From: an uncultured Pirellulaceae bacterium
GTDB lineage: Bacteria > Planctomycetota > Planctomycetia > Pirellulales > Pirellulaceae
Length of the DNA: 54,719 nt
NCBI GenBank assembly: GCA_938082855.1
Contig: CALKCC010000101.1
Location: 1-54,719, forward strand
Direction: 5' to 3'
The position numbers and the translations under genes were made by a program. Below the pieces are notes generated by a model, which was given only the letters and a program-made list of their open reading frames with translations, made no database searches and had not been told where the DNA came from. This document shows positions 1 through 9,688 of this stretch, piece after piece; the first letter of the stretch is position 1, and every line of letters starts with the position of its first letter.

Positions 1-2
1 TC

Positions 3-110
3 GTCATTTCGCCATTCATGTTCGTCATCTGTCTGACGTCGTTCTGGCGAGCGTGGGAGTCGGTGACCAATAGTGCCCCCTTGCGCAGACTTACGCACAC
101 CGCTAAGTGA
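3..110 (+). CDS. C-terminal end of a truncated CDS, hydrophobic tail (VISPFMFVICLTSFWRAWESVTNSAPLRRLTHTAK*)
   Basis: Open frame from the window edge to TGA at 108-110 with membrane-like residues; short, so weak. Confidence 0.3.
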   Translation, partial: VISPFMFVICLTSFWRAWESVTNSAPLRRLTHTAK

Positions 111-154
111 ATTCTGCGCGCAGACCGGTGCCCACAAACCAAGAATCAACAAAA

Positions 155-474
155 GTGACACCCACTCTTTGTGCATCAATCGACTCGCTCCTTTCCAACT
201 CGGAATACTAATTCCTACGCCCCGAACAAATCAACCCATCAATAGGTGACACCCACTCATTCCTTCTTCAAGCCGATTGCGATTTTCCTTGTTTTTAAGG
301 CCTTTTAGGCTCAGTCTTCTAAGTCTTCCGCAACTCACCCTCGGGCAATCATTCGGCGCGCAATAAGTGACACCCACTCTTTGAAGGCCTCCAAATCGCC
401 AAATCTCCGCTTTCCCGCTTAGGCGATTTAGAAAGAATTCCAACGAATGATCGACGACTTCGAGTGGGTGTCAC
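155..474. repeat. Dispersed repeat cluster: three direct GTGACACCCACTC copies (155-167, 246-258, 367-379) and one inverted copy GAGTGGGTGTCAC (462-474)
   Basis: Exact 13-mers read from the sequence; spacing is irregular (91, 121, 95 bp). Confidence 0.85.
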
Positions 475-597
475 CGGATTGGGAGCAGTTCAATGATGAC
501 AGTCATGCGTCAATCAAAAAGAAGATTCCGACGCGGGAATGATTGGCATCGGATGACACCAATTGGCAGAGCTTGAGGTTAAGCGAGAATCAGCCTG

Positions 598-1404
598 TTA
601 ACCAGCTTGCCAGGATAGGGGGTCACGTTCGCAAACGCTTGCCCAGACAGTTAAATCAGAGAACTCGGTACTCAGCTGCTGAGCCAATGACTCCAAGGCA
701 AACCGTTCGCTGGCATAATGCCCTGGAAGCACCATGCCTATACCCAATGACTCAGCTTCCAAACAGGTGTGGAATCGCGCTTCACCGGTCAACAATACGT
801 GACAACCTGCACGAGCTGCCGGGCGGATGAACTCACCGGCACTACCACATCCAATCCCAATGCGAGAAACCTGCATCTGTGGGTCACCAACCACGTGCAA
901 ACCATCGATTTGGAGAAATGCAGAAACAGAAGAAGCAAACTCCTCCAATGTGGTCGATTCACAGACTCCGACACGTCCGGTTCCGAGTCCCTCGAGCCTT
1001 TCATCATCTGAGTCCTGATTGGGCATTAATGGTTTGATCTCAGTCAGCCCCAATCCAACTGCTAGTTGTTGATTGATCCCACTGCGTGCCGAGTCAAATG
1101 CGGTATGTGGGCTATAAACAGAAATTCCATTGGATGCCAAATTCCACAACAAGGCACCGGTCGAACTGTCAGTACTTAATTTCTTGACTCCCTTAAAAGG
1201 GATGGGATGGTGAGTAACCACCATGTCGACTTGCTGCTCAATCGCTTCCTGAACAACATTCGCTGTAACCGTTAGACACGTCATGACTTTATGGACCGCG
1301 GTCTTACGATCACCTAATAGCAGTCCGACGTTATCCCAGTCTTCCGCAAGCGTTATCGGAGCAAAGGACTCTAAGTAGCCGCAAACATCTGCAACCGTTG
1401 CCAT
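598..1404 (-). CDS. Nif3-like dinuclear metal center protein
   Basis: LAEDWDNVGLLLGD, VVTHHPIPFKG and LTGEARFHTCLEAESLGIGMVLPGHYASE resemble NIF3/YbgI family motifs. Confidence 0.85.
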   Translation of the reverse strand: MATVADVCGYLESFAPITLAEDWDNVGLLLGDRKTAVHKVMTCLTVTANVVQEAIEQQVDMVVTHHPIPFKGVKKLSTDSSTGALLWNLASNGISVYSPHTAFDSARSGINQQLAVGLGLTEIKPLMPNQDSDDERLEGLGTGRVGVCESTTLEEFASSVSAFLQIDGLHVVGDPQMQVSRIGIGCGSAGEFIRPAARAGCHVLLTGEARFHTCLEAESLGIGMVLPGHYASERFALESLAQQLSTEFSDLTVWASVCERDPLSWQAG

Positions 1405-1426
1405 AAATCGCTCTCTTCAAAAAGCT

Positions 1427-2017
1427 TTACTTGTCTTCAGGATCTGCTTCTTCGGGAGCAGGCTCAATCGTACCGAAGAGGTGGCCACCTACTTCGCCGT
1501 GGCTCCAGGTACCTGCATACTTGTTCTTATAGATTACCACTCGCGAACTAAATGTTCCGAGTCCCGGGATCGCAGCGTTGGTTAATGTAATCACGGGAGT
1601 CGAGCCAGCCCATTCCACCTGTAACGGCATTGGCACGGTAATATCTTTTCCACCGTATTGAACGCGTGCTGTAAAAAGCCAGTACTCGCCTTCATCTAAC
1701 TTTTTGACCGACTTAATTGTGTAGGTCTCTTTGGGTAAATCACCTTTCTGTTCGCGTCCTAAGACGGTGAAGTTACCTTTGAATTGCACATTGGTGAGCT
1801 TCTTTTCAAAAAGATCGTACAGCTTCTGCTTTTCTGCAGACACTTTTTTCTCTGCAGGTTTATCTTGGGCCATTACTCCGGACACAAATAGCACACTAAT
1901 GCCGGTCAGTAAAATGCATGTTAAAAGATTACCAATTCGTTTCATGGCAATTGCCTTGTTCTCAATGAAGTTTGGATCCGTTGATTTAAATATTGGGCAG
2001 ATGATGACTCGGCCCAA
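1427..2017 (-). CDS. Hypothetical exported protein
   Basis: Hydrophobic N-terminal signal-like segment (LLTCILLTGISVLFVSGVMAQ); likely start is the internal Met at MKRIGNLLTC. Confidence 0.65.
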   Translation of the reverse strand: MGRVIICPIFKSTDPNFIENKAIAMKRIGNLLTCILLTGISVLFVSGVMAQDKPAEKKVSAEKQKLYDLFEKKLTNVQFKGNFTVLGREQKGDLPKETYTIKSVKKLDEGEYWLFTARVQYGGKDITVPMPLQVEWAGSTPVITLTNAAIPGLGTFSSRVVIYKNKYAGTWSHGEVGGHLFGTIEPAPEEADPEDK

Positions 2018-2074
2018 CCTTGACTACATCCGTCATTGTGTCCGTTAACGAAGTCACCCGCAAGCAACTTCAGA

Positions 2075-2857
2075 TTAGATTCTCTTTAAGTGCTCAATCG
2101 TCTCTGCGATTTCCCGAACAGGGTTCATCGCAAACTCGCGGTCTACTGTAAAGAATCCGTTGTATTGCTGTTGCTCAAGTAGGCCGAAGATCTCATCGAA
2201 ATCGACCACGCCTGATCCAAAGGCGACCTCTTCACCACGGCCTGTAGCAATATCCTTTAACCCATCTTTCACGTGCATATGGGCAATAAAGGGAGCCAGG
2301 GCATTGGCTGCTTCGGATGACGAATGACCATTCATGATTAAACTAGCTGGGTCAAAGTCTACCGCCCCACAACCGGGAGGTAACTGGTGCAATAATTCGG
2401 CAAGGATTGCTCCACTTTCAGTACCCGTTCGAGCCGCCAATGATACTCCGACTCGCTGGCCATGTTCTCCGATTTCCGTGAGCACGTCGCGTAGCATTTC
2501 AAAGTCGTCATACGACGTATCTTCCGGAACACGACCAATTCGATTGATGACGACCCTAGAGCCGAGGCGATAGGCAATTTCCATCACTTGTTTCGTGGCA
2601 TGCACTCGACGGTCCAAATCCGCGTGAACGTTGTAGCCCCGCCGAGTCTGAAACGTGATTGCACTAACCGCTAATCCCTGGTCTTCCAGCAGTTTACATA
2701 CATGACGAATTGCCGAGTCACTCAAATCCCGCATGTTTAACTCGGTACGCGCATCGATTTCCACTGCCTCAGCACCCATGGATGCAGCAGTGATCAGTGC
2801 TTTCTTAAAGGGCTGAGAAAAGCAGGCTAATCGAACAGCAGGTCGAATTCTAAGCAA
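2075..2857 (-). CDS. Sugar phosphate isomerase/epimerase (TIM barrel, AP endonuclease 2-like)
   Basis: ALITAASMGAEAVEIDA, HMHVKDGL and GSGVVDFDEIFGLL patterns typical of the family. Confidence 0.75.
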   Translation of the reverse strand: MLRIRPAVRLACFSQPFKKALITAASMGAEAVEIDARTELNMRDLSDSAIRHVCKLLEDQGLAVSAITFQTRRGYNVHADLDRRVHATKQVMEIAYRLGSRVVINRIGRVPEDTSYDDFEMLRDVLTEIGEHGQRVGVSLAARTGTESGAILAELLHQLPPGCGAVDFDPASLIMNGHSSSEAANALAPFIAHMHVKDGLKDIATGRGEEVAFGSGVVDFDEIFGLLEQQQYNGFFTVDREFAMNPVREIAETIEHLKRI

Positions 2858-3030
2858 CGAGATAATCCTCTATACATGATGAGTCGACGGGCGACATTCC
2901 CCCTATCATCATCACAGATTAAATTCAGCACAACCAGAGTTACCAATTATGCTCATTGAGCTATCAATAGGCTGCAAATACAATAAGTCATTCAACTTCC
3001 TACCCTCTGTCCTGTGATCGTTTAGCATCT

Positions 3031-3741
3031 ATGCCCCAGAATTTTCTAACCGCGCTGCCCGTTTTCAACGAGGTCAAGTACGTCAATGAAGTCCTGGATC
3101 TCGTGAAACAGTACAGCGACAACGTACTCGTTGTAGACGATGGGTCTACTGACGGAACGTCCGAAAAGCTAGCTCAGCGAACCGACGTGATTGTGATTGA
3201 ACATGAGCAGAATGCAGGTTATGGAGCGGCACTTAAAACGGCTTTCCAATATGCGATCGATCACGATTACCACTCTGTTGTCACCATTGACTGTGACGGA
3301 CAACATGAACCCCAGCGGATCCCCGAATTCGTAGAGGCATGTAGTAATGGAGTAGATATTGTTTCTGGCAGTCGCTATCTAAAGCAATTTGACGAAGACA
3401 CAGCACCACCTGAACAACGCCGGCAAATCAATCAAACAGTGTCTGCCGAAATCAGCCGACGCTTAGGGATCCAACTCACCGATGCCTTCTGTGGATTCAA
3501 AGCCTATAGCACCAGTGGATTAAAGAAACTCGATTTGACCGAAAATGGATACGCCATGCCGCTCGAGTTGTGGGTACAAGCCGCACAACACGAATTGAAG
3601 ATTATCGAGTGGCCTGTGCCGCTGATCTACCTTGATGAGGACCGTTCGTTTGGCGGAGTCCTCGACGATGCAACCACTCGATTAGAGTACTACCATCTGG
3701 TGCTTGATCGAAGCATTGCAAAAACAGAACAGTTTGCATAA
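3031..3741 (+). CDS. Glycosyltransferase family 2 (dolichol-phosphate mannose synthase-like)
   Basis: LPVFNEVKYVNEVLDLV, VVDDGSTDGT, NAGYGAALKTAF, TIDCDGQHEP. Confidence 0.9.
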   Translation: MPQNFLTALPVFNEVKYVNEVLDLVKQYSDNVLVVDDGSTDGTSEKLAQRTDVIVIEHEQNAGYGAALKTAFQYAIDHDYHSVVTIDCDGQHEPQRIPEFVEACSNGVDIVSGSRYLKQFDEDTAPPEQRRQINQTVSAEISRRLGIQLTDAFCGFKAYSTSGLKKLDLTENGYAMPLELWVQAAQHELKIIEWPVPLIYLDEDRSFGGVLDDATTRLEYYHLVLDRSIAKTEQFA

Positions 3742-3767
3742 TCCCAGACCATCCTACGGTTATTGAA

Positions 3768-5381
3768 ATGAGTGATTCTCGAATCCAATACCGCAAGCTA
3801 CGCGCTCCGCAAAAGCACGGAGGGTTCCTGGTCGAGCCACCACTCTCTGAATCCACGCAACTGGTAAGGACCAATCAGGAGCTCATCGCGAAGTCTGCTG
3901 ACTTAATCATCGCCGGCAGACCACTACACGAACTAAGACACTCTGCCCGTAAAGAACTCATCCAACTCGCATTGGAATTCTCAGGGGATCGACTCTCGGA
4001 GCCAGCTCAAGTCGATGCTGATCTGATTTTCCTGTCTGGGCATCAGCCTAAATTATTCCATCCGGGGGTGTGGTTTAAGAACGTCCTGCTACATCAATTA
4101 GCTCAGCGGCATCAAGCCATCGCCATTAACCTAATCATTGATAATGATTTATGCGGCCTGCCTTCGATCGCCGTCCCTACCGGCTCGTTGGATTCCCCAC
4201 AGATCACGCAATTCGAATTCGATACAGAACAATCCAATCTCCCTTTCGAAGAAGTGGACGTCCAATCCCCCGAGCGATTCGACTCTTTCTCTGAACGAGT
4301 CCTTGAATCCGCCTTAACAGCCAACCGTGACCCACTCCTCACCCAATACTGGGACTATGTCCGGCAATCACCACAAAGCAATGTAGGTCTCAAGCTTGCC
4401 TACGCCCGCCACTCGCTCGAATGTCAACACGGCATACAGAATCTCGAGCTGCCGCTCAGTACGATCTGCCAAACCAGCGAGTTCCTTTTGTTCTGCTTAC
4501 ACTTAATGAAAAACGCCGGTCTGTTAAGAGAGACATATAACCAATCGCTTGCCTCATACAGACAAGTGCATAAGATTCGCAGTCAGTCTCATCCCGTCCC
4601 GGCCTTAACTCAAATGGAATCTGCCATTGAGTTACCACTTTGGTTTTGGACCAGCGATGCTCCTAGTCGGCAATCACTATTCTGCAAACCCCTGGAAAAT
4701 GAAATTGAATTGCTCGATGGATCGGGGGTTAGCTTAGGCAAAATCAATCTCACCGCTGGTAATGACGAGGCAGTTAACCAACTCCAAGTGCTTTGCCAAC
4801 GTGGTTTGAAAATTCGACCCCGAGCGTTAACAACCACCATGTACTGTCGCCTTGTGCTGGGTGATCTATTTCTTCATGGCATTGGAGGAGGCAAATACGA
4901 TCAGCTTACCGACGATATCGCTGAGCAATTCTTAGGGGTGAGCCTCCCTCGTATACAAATTGCAACTTCGACCATCAAGCTATTCGACGAGCAAATTGTT
5001 AATCCGCAACAGGAATTAGATGAAGTCAATCAGGACCTTAGGGCTCTGGAATTCTCTCCGGATAAAGTCGCTCAAAAAGCAATTGAGAATGGTCACAAGG
5101 CTGGAGCGGAGTTGGCTCAACTGATGGAAGAGAAGCGTCAGCACGTACAGCAAACGGTTCCGCCCGAGCAACGACCGGCCTGGCATCAGACGCTTCAAGA
5201 GATCCATCAAAAGATCAAATTGATCCTTGCCGACGAGGAAGAGAGGCTACTTAACACCAAAATCCAACTCGAAAAACAACAGCTCAACTTCCAATTATTG
5301 GACTCTCGGGAATTCTCACTAGTTTTATTTAATGGGAAAACTTTGTTGGATTTACTGGTATCTGCCACAAATACGCCTTAA
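3768..5381 (+). CDS. Conserved protein, possibly BshC-like (bacillithiol cysteine-adding enzyme family)
   Basis: 537 aa; FLSGHQPKLFHPGVWFKNVLL resembles the BshC GQQ.GLF region; IRPRALTTTMYCRLVLGDLFLHGIGGGKYD. Family assignment tentative. Confidence 0.55.
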   Translation: MSDSRIQYRKLRAPQKHGGFLVEPPLSESTQLVRTNQELIAKSADLIIAGRPLHELRHSARKELIQLALEFSGDRLSEPAQVDADLIFLSGHQPKLFHPGVWFKNVLLHQLAQRHQAIAINLIIDNDLCGLPSIAVPTGSLDSPQITQFEFDTEQSNLPFEEVDVQSPERFDSFSERVLESALTANRDPLLTQYWDYVRQSPQSNVGLKLAYARHSLECQHGIQNLELPLSTICQTSEFLLFCLHLMKNAGLLRETYNQSLASYRQVHKIRSQSHPVPALTQMESAIELPLWFWTSDAPSRQSLFCKPLENEIELLDGSGVSLGKINLTAGNDEAVNQLQVLCQRGLKIRPRALTTTMYCRLVLGDLFLHGIGGGKYDQLTDDIAEQFLGVSLPRIQIATSTIKLFDEQIVNPQQELDEVNQDLRALEFSPDKVAQKAIENGHKAGAELAQLMEEKRQHVQQTVPPEQRPAWHQTLQEIHQKIKLILADEEERLLNTKIQLEKQQLNFQLLDSREFSLVLFNGKTLLDLLVSATNTP

Positions 5382-5382
5382 A

Positions 5383-5422
5383 TTACAGTTGCAAAAGGAT
5401 TTGCGGATGGAGCCAACTGTAA
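5383..5422 (+). promoter_or_regulatory. Perfect 9-bp inverted repeat (TTACAGTTG...CAACTGTAA, 22-nt loop) between two co-directional genes
   Basis: Arms 5383-5391 and 5414-5422, just upstream of GGAGGG and ATG at 5444. Confidence 0.5.
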
Positions 5423-5425
5423 CTC

Positions 5426-6823
5426 GTGGAGGGATTCCGTGGTATGAGTTCAAGCATCACGACGCGACGAACTATTACGCTTGATGGGGATCAGGCAAGT
5501 GTCATTGTTCTTGGAGATTCTGCCTTTCAAAAAGGTACGGTCACTGTAACCAATGGCCGAGCGGGCGATCATCCCGCTATCTTTCGTTTTCTCCAAAACA
5601 TCTTTCGACTGCCAACGTCAACTGACTACGCAGCTCAATTGGAAGACCCCCAATACGAACCTCGAGATCGGATCGTAGCCAAACTAGGTAATCAAATCAT
5701 TGGGCATGCTCGCGTGCAAATGAGAGATATCCAATTCGGAGACGTGCAAATACCTGTTGGCTTTTTGTGCGAAATGGCTACCGCTCCTGAATTCCGCAAA
5801 CAGGGAATCGGTACAGCGCTGCTGGAGCAAGCAGAGCAATTGATGTTAGAGCAGGGTGCTATCCTGGGAATTCTTCGCACACCAGCTGTCTCCTTTTACC
5901 GAGACCATGGCTGGAGTGTCGGTGGTCAACACAGTTATAGTGTGACATCACCCCGAAGCATCCTATCACTGCTTCGCCAGACTGTGCTTGAAGAAGAACC
6001 TGAAACAACCAACCCTCTGGACGAACCGCAAAAACCACTCAATGTGCGGATCTGGAGACATGTGGAACAGGAGGCGCTCATGCGTCTCTACAAACAAAAT
6101 CTAAGTGGTAAGTTTGGCGCAATTGTTCGTACAGATGCCACTTGGCGATGGTTGTTAAATCGACACAGCTTCGAACAGGTCTATGTCGCTATCGACGGAC
6201 CTAAGAAACTAACCATCGAAAGCGGTTTCGATTCCATTGTGGGCTATGCCATCGTCAAACACGGACGCATTCTGGAATTGATGACTGATGAAAGTCGGCC
6301 CGACATTGTTCCTGATCTTCTGGAACGAGTTTGTAGCGATGTCATCGAGCAGAAAGATGTCCCCGTACGACTCGATGCACCCGACGGAGACCCTTTACAT
6401 CAACTAATGAAAGATGCCGGCGGCGAGTTTTTACGTCGTACGGTCGTTGGTGGAGAAGTCATTCTCAGTAAAGTGTTCAATCCACTCACCTTGTTAAAGC
6501 AAGTCCGACATCTACTCAACGATCGTGCACAAGCTGCCAACATCCCACTTCCAGCTTCGCTGGGTCTAGTACTGGATGGTAAAGCTTACACCCTAACGCT
6601 CACGCCACGCTCAGCCAAAGTCACTCGAGGTAAAACCGGTAAGAGTCATCTAACGATGTCAAAATCTGTGTTCTCTCAACTCTTGTTGGGAGTATACTCA
6701 GCTGAAGATGCATTTGACGCCAATGAAATCGAAGCATCCACTAAAGTGGCGAAGCAATTGGCCATGACGATTTTCCAACAACTGCCCGGCCACATACCTC
6801 CGCTTGATGACCTGCTAGCATAA
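5426..6823 (+). CDS. GNAT family N-acetyltransferase with C-terminal SCP2-like domain (Eis-like architecture)
   Basis: CEMATAPEFRKQGIGTALLEQAEQ...GWSVGG; probable start is ATG at 5444 after GGAGGG. Confidence 0.75.
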   Translation: MEGFRGMSSSITTRRTITLDGDQASVIVLGDSAFQKGTVTVTNGRAGDHPAIFRFLQNIFRLPTSTDYAAQLEDPQYEPRDRIVAKLGNQIIGHARVQMRDIQFGDVQIPVGFLCEMATAPEFRKQGIGTALLEQAEQLMLEQGAILGILRTPAVSFYRDHGWSVGGQHSYSVTSPRSILSLLRQTVLEEEPETTNPLDEPQKPLNVRIWRHVEQEALMRLYKQNLSGKFGAIVRTDATWRWLLNRHSFEQVYVAIDGPKKLTIESGFDSIVGYAIVKHGRILELMTDESRPDIVPDLLERVCSDVIEQKDVPVRLDAPDGDPLHQLMKDAGGEFLRRTVVGGEVILSKVFNPLTLLKQVRHLLNDRAQAANIPLPASLGLVLDGKAYTLTLTPRSAKVTRGKTGKSHLTMSKSVFSQLLLGVYSAEDAFDANEIEASTKVAKQLAMTIFQQLPGHIPPLDDLLA

Positions 6824-6832
6824 GAAACGCCC

Positions 6833-8518
6833 ATGAACAGTGAGCAACCAGTTGATTCCGCCTCTGGCTTAATCAAGGTGGGCTGGTTTGGTGTCTTTCT
6901 GATCATCGCGTTAAGCATCTATTCTGCCTTCGTTCAACGTCCGGCCATCGCATCCGATGTAGGTACATACCTCTTGGCCACCGCGACAAGCGATGCGCGG
7001 AATCCAGTTACACTCACTTCAGTCGATCCACAAAACCTCGCTGAGGATCGGAATGCTCCGATCACCTGGTGGCCTGAATCTTACAGTGCCATCCCAGCCT
7101 TTGTGGATCACTCCGCTAACAATCTTGGCGTTCAACTCGATGGAGGGCAGGCCATCCAATGGACAACTCTGTTGGGGTGGGTAATCGGTACATTACTGTG
7201 GTTTTGGTTTTTCAAGTTAGTTTGCCAGCCGAGCCATTTGCCGTGGATCGTTCTGATCTTCCTGACGGCCAGATACAGTCACGCCAATTTCTATCTTTAT
7301 GATGGCGGAGAATTTTTCTACTGGGCCTTATTTCCAGCCGTCCTTTTATTGAATTACAAAGCCATCACTCATGATCAGCAGTCATCATACTCCGCTCACC
7401 TTGCCTCTTTAGCTGGTGTAGCCACCCCAATGCTCGTGCTATTGAAATACAGTGCGGGCTTAAGCACGATTGGATTCGGCCTGAGTTGGCTGTGGATGGT
7501 ATCCAATAAACAGGTTAGCAAATGGAGCTTTCTCAATTGGTGCGTCAGCGCCGCCACGATTAGTGCCTTTATCTTCTGGCTTGGCCTGATCCCAGCAGGT
7601 AATCCAACACAAGTAGACTCCCCGATGCAATGGACACCCATACTTTGGATTACCGGTGCGTGGTTGTTTGCCATGACGGATCTGGGGACCCTTCTCAATA
7701 AATTCACCGTTGATGTCCTTCCAGCCATGGGCGAACATTACGACGGCTCTGAAGGTTGGCTATTTGTACCAGCGGTTGTGATTCTGTGGTGGCTCATTAA
7801 AACACAACAAGAATCACAAGAGCCATTATTGCAGCGATTACACCGGGTACCCGCCGTTAACAAGTTATTAATTGGCCACGCCCTTGGATTTAGTCTGGCC
7901 TTGGCACTACTGTTGATTCGAGGTAGCGCCATACACCTCGACACTCGATTCTTAAGACCTGCAGCAATTGCGCTTATGCCAATGTTGTTAGTCACCCTTT
8001 GGAATCGTTTCTCCACGACTCAGGATTCCAAAAGAAAGTGGCTAACCTGTCTCGCTTTACTTGGACTGACTGTCGTTCCTTGTTCCTATGGTCTGTTAGC
8101 ACTCGGCCATAAAACATTTGTACGCTCTCAATTCGCGACTGCACTCACCGACGGGAATGGTCTACGGCATGATGTCCTCTCCCCGACCGGAGATGCAAAG
8201 GCCTTCTTTCAATTTCTTAATGAGTCAACGACCACCGATGACGTGATCTATATCATCGAGCCCACAATGGGAATCCCCCTCAATGGCCGCAGATTATTTA
8301 TTGAAGAACACGCTCACCTACGAACAAAAGAAGATCTCTCCAAACGGGTTTTCCGAGGAGCACCAAAAGGGCAACTCTATCTTCCACTACCTCGTGAGCT
8401 CAAGGAGGATGGACGAGCCGCGTCGATTCAGAACTCTTTCATTGACGTAAACAGTTGGCGGGAAGAATCGTTGGCTAGTCAACCTGATTGGGTGCTACTG
8501 ATTGGGTCCCCAAACTGA
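6833..8518 (+). CDS. Multi-spanning membrane protein, possibly glycosyltransferase-C-like
   Basis: Many hydrophobic segments; no firm motif. Confidence 0.6.
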   Translation: MNSEQPVDSASGLIKVGWFGVFLIIALSIYSAFVQRPAIASDVGTYLLATATSDARNPVTLTSVDPQNLAEDRNAPITWWPESYSAIPAFVDHSANNLGVQLDGGQAIQWTTLLGWVIGTLLWFWFFKLVCQPSHLPWIVLIFLTARYSHANFYLYDGGEFFYWALFPAVLLLNYKAITHDQQSSYSAHLASLAGVATPMLVLLKYSAGLSTIGFGLSWLWMVSNKQVSKWSFLNWCVSAATISAFIFWLGLIPAGNPTQVDSPMQWTPILWITGAWLFAMTDLGTLLNKFTVDVLPAMGEHYDGSEGWLFVPAVVILWWLIKTQQESQEPLLQRLHRVPAVNKLLIGHALGFSLALALLLIRGSAIHLDTRFLRPAAIALMPMLLVTLWNRFSTTQDSKRKWLTCLALLGLTVVPCSYGLLALGHKTFVRSQFATALTDGNGLRHDVLSPTGDAKAFFQFLNESTTTDDVIYIIEPTMGIPLNGRRLFIEEHAHLRTKEDLSKRVFRGAPKGQLYLPLPRELKEDGRAASIQNSFIDVNSWREESLASQPDWVLLIGSPN

Positions 8519-8603
8519 TTGAATCTGTTTTCAATCTATCTGTCTGTTAAAATCATCCTGTATTCACACGGTCCATTTCAATTTCTCATCTCGCGTACTT
8601 ACC

Positions 8604-9629
8604 ATGAAACTCCGCCTGACCTTCTGTCTTGTCCTGTTCGTTACTCTACTAGGATGTTCTGATGACGGCCAACCGTCGAACGCATCTCCTGAATCCTCCG
8701 CCGACACACTTCGCATAGGTGTGATGCCTAAATTGGTTGGCATTTCCTATTTCGAAGCGACTGGAAAAGGGGCTAGAGAAGCAGGCGAAGAATTAGGTAT
8801 TAACGTGCACTATGACGGACCCACGTCTGCGATCCATGAAGATCAGGTACGTATGTTAAATACCTGGATGGCTCAGAACTTTGATGTGCTTGCCATCGCG
8901 CCCAACGATCCAGATGCCATTTCATCGACTTTGCGATCGGCTACCAGAGAAGGGTTTACTGTGATGACTTGGGATACCGATGCCAATGCGGAAAACTCAC
9001 GTCGTCAGATCTTTGTTAATCAGGCGTCCAACCAGTCGATTGCTGATACGATGGTCGACATTATGGTCCAAGGCCTTGAAGAACAGGGGAAGGAACCAAA
9101 AGGGAAATTCCTTGTCGTCTCCGGAACTCCAACTGCCTCCAATCAAAATACCTGGATCAAGCTAATGAAAGTACGCATTGCTGAAGATTATCCGGAGATG
9201 GAGTTGCTGGAAACGCTCATGCCAGGTGAAGACCAAAGCAAAGCCCAGGAAATGACTACCGCCGCGTTGAATTCGCATGGAGATATCGTGGGGATATGGG
9301 GGCTGACTTCGGTCGCTATTCCCGCAGCTGCAAAGGCAATTGAAGATGCTGGAAAGACAGGAGACATCTACGCAACGGGAATTGGATTGCCGTCCACGAT
9401 GAAACCGTTTGTTGAGAGCGGCTCGTGTACCAAGTTTGCGCTTTGGGATCCGGTCGATTTGGGCTACCTATCTGTCTACGTAGCCCATCACTTAAAAACT
9501 AAAGGGGAACTACCCGATGGCACTTATGACTTCGGGCGTATCAAAGGCGTCATCGTCAAAGATGGAGAAGCAATTCTTGGCCCTCCTATTGTCTTTACCA
9601 AAGAAAACATAGCGAACTACAATTTCTAA
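8604..9629 (+). CDS. Sugar ABC transporter substrate-binding lipoprotein (RhaS/LsrB/ribose-binding type)
   Basis: Lipobox VTLLGC; IGVMPKLVGISYFEATGKGAREAGEELG; NDPDAISSTLRSATREGFTVMTWDTDA. Confidence 0.85.
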   Translation: MKLRLTFCLVLFVTLLGCSDDGQPSNASPESSADTLRIGVMPKLVGISYFEATGKGAREAGEELGINVHYDGPTSAIHEDQVRMLNTWMAQNFDVLAIAPNDPDAISSTLRSATREGFTVMTWDTDANAENSRRQIFVNQASNQSIADTMVDIMVQGLEEQGKEPKGKFLVVSGTPTASNQNTWIKLMKVRIAEDYPEMELLETLMPGEDQSKAQEMTTAALNSHGDIVGIWGLTSVAIPAAAKAIEDAGKTGDIYATGIGLPSTMKPFVESGSCTKFALWDPVDLGYLSVYVAHHLKTKGELPDGTYDFGRIKGVIVKDGEAILGPPIVFTKENIANYNF

Positions 9630-9688
9630 AGAATGTCTAAAGACAATGCCTTCGACGCGGTTGGAGGATCAATATCACAATTCGAGGA

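Noticed and set aside
231-443. ORF MEFFLNRLSG...EEGMSGCHLLMG as a real protein
   Set aside because: It spans the GTGACACCCACTC repeats and its VGVTYC and MSGCHLL segments are repeat translations.
155-474. CRISPR array
   Set aside because: 13-bp motif, irregular spacing, an inverted copy, and no cas genes.
598-1018. Plus-strand ORFs opposite the Nif3-like gene (543..830, 769..1011, 827..1018)
   Set aside because: Antisense shadows of a strongly supported gene; the same applies to the other short antisense ORFs in the track.
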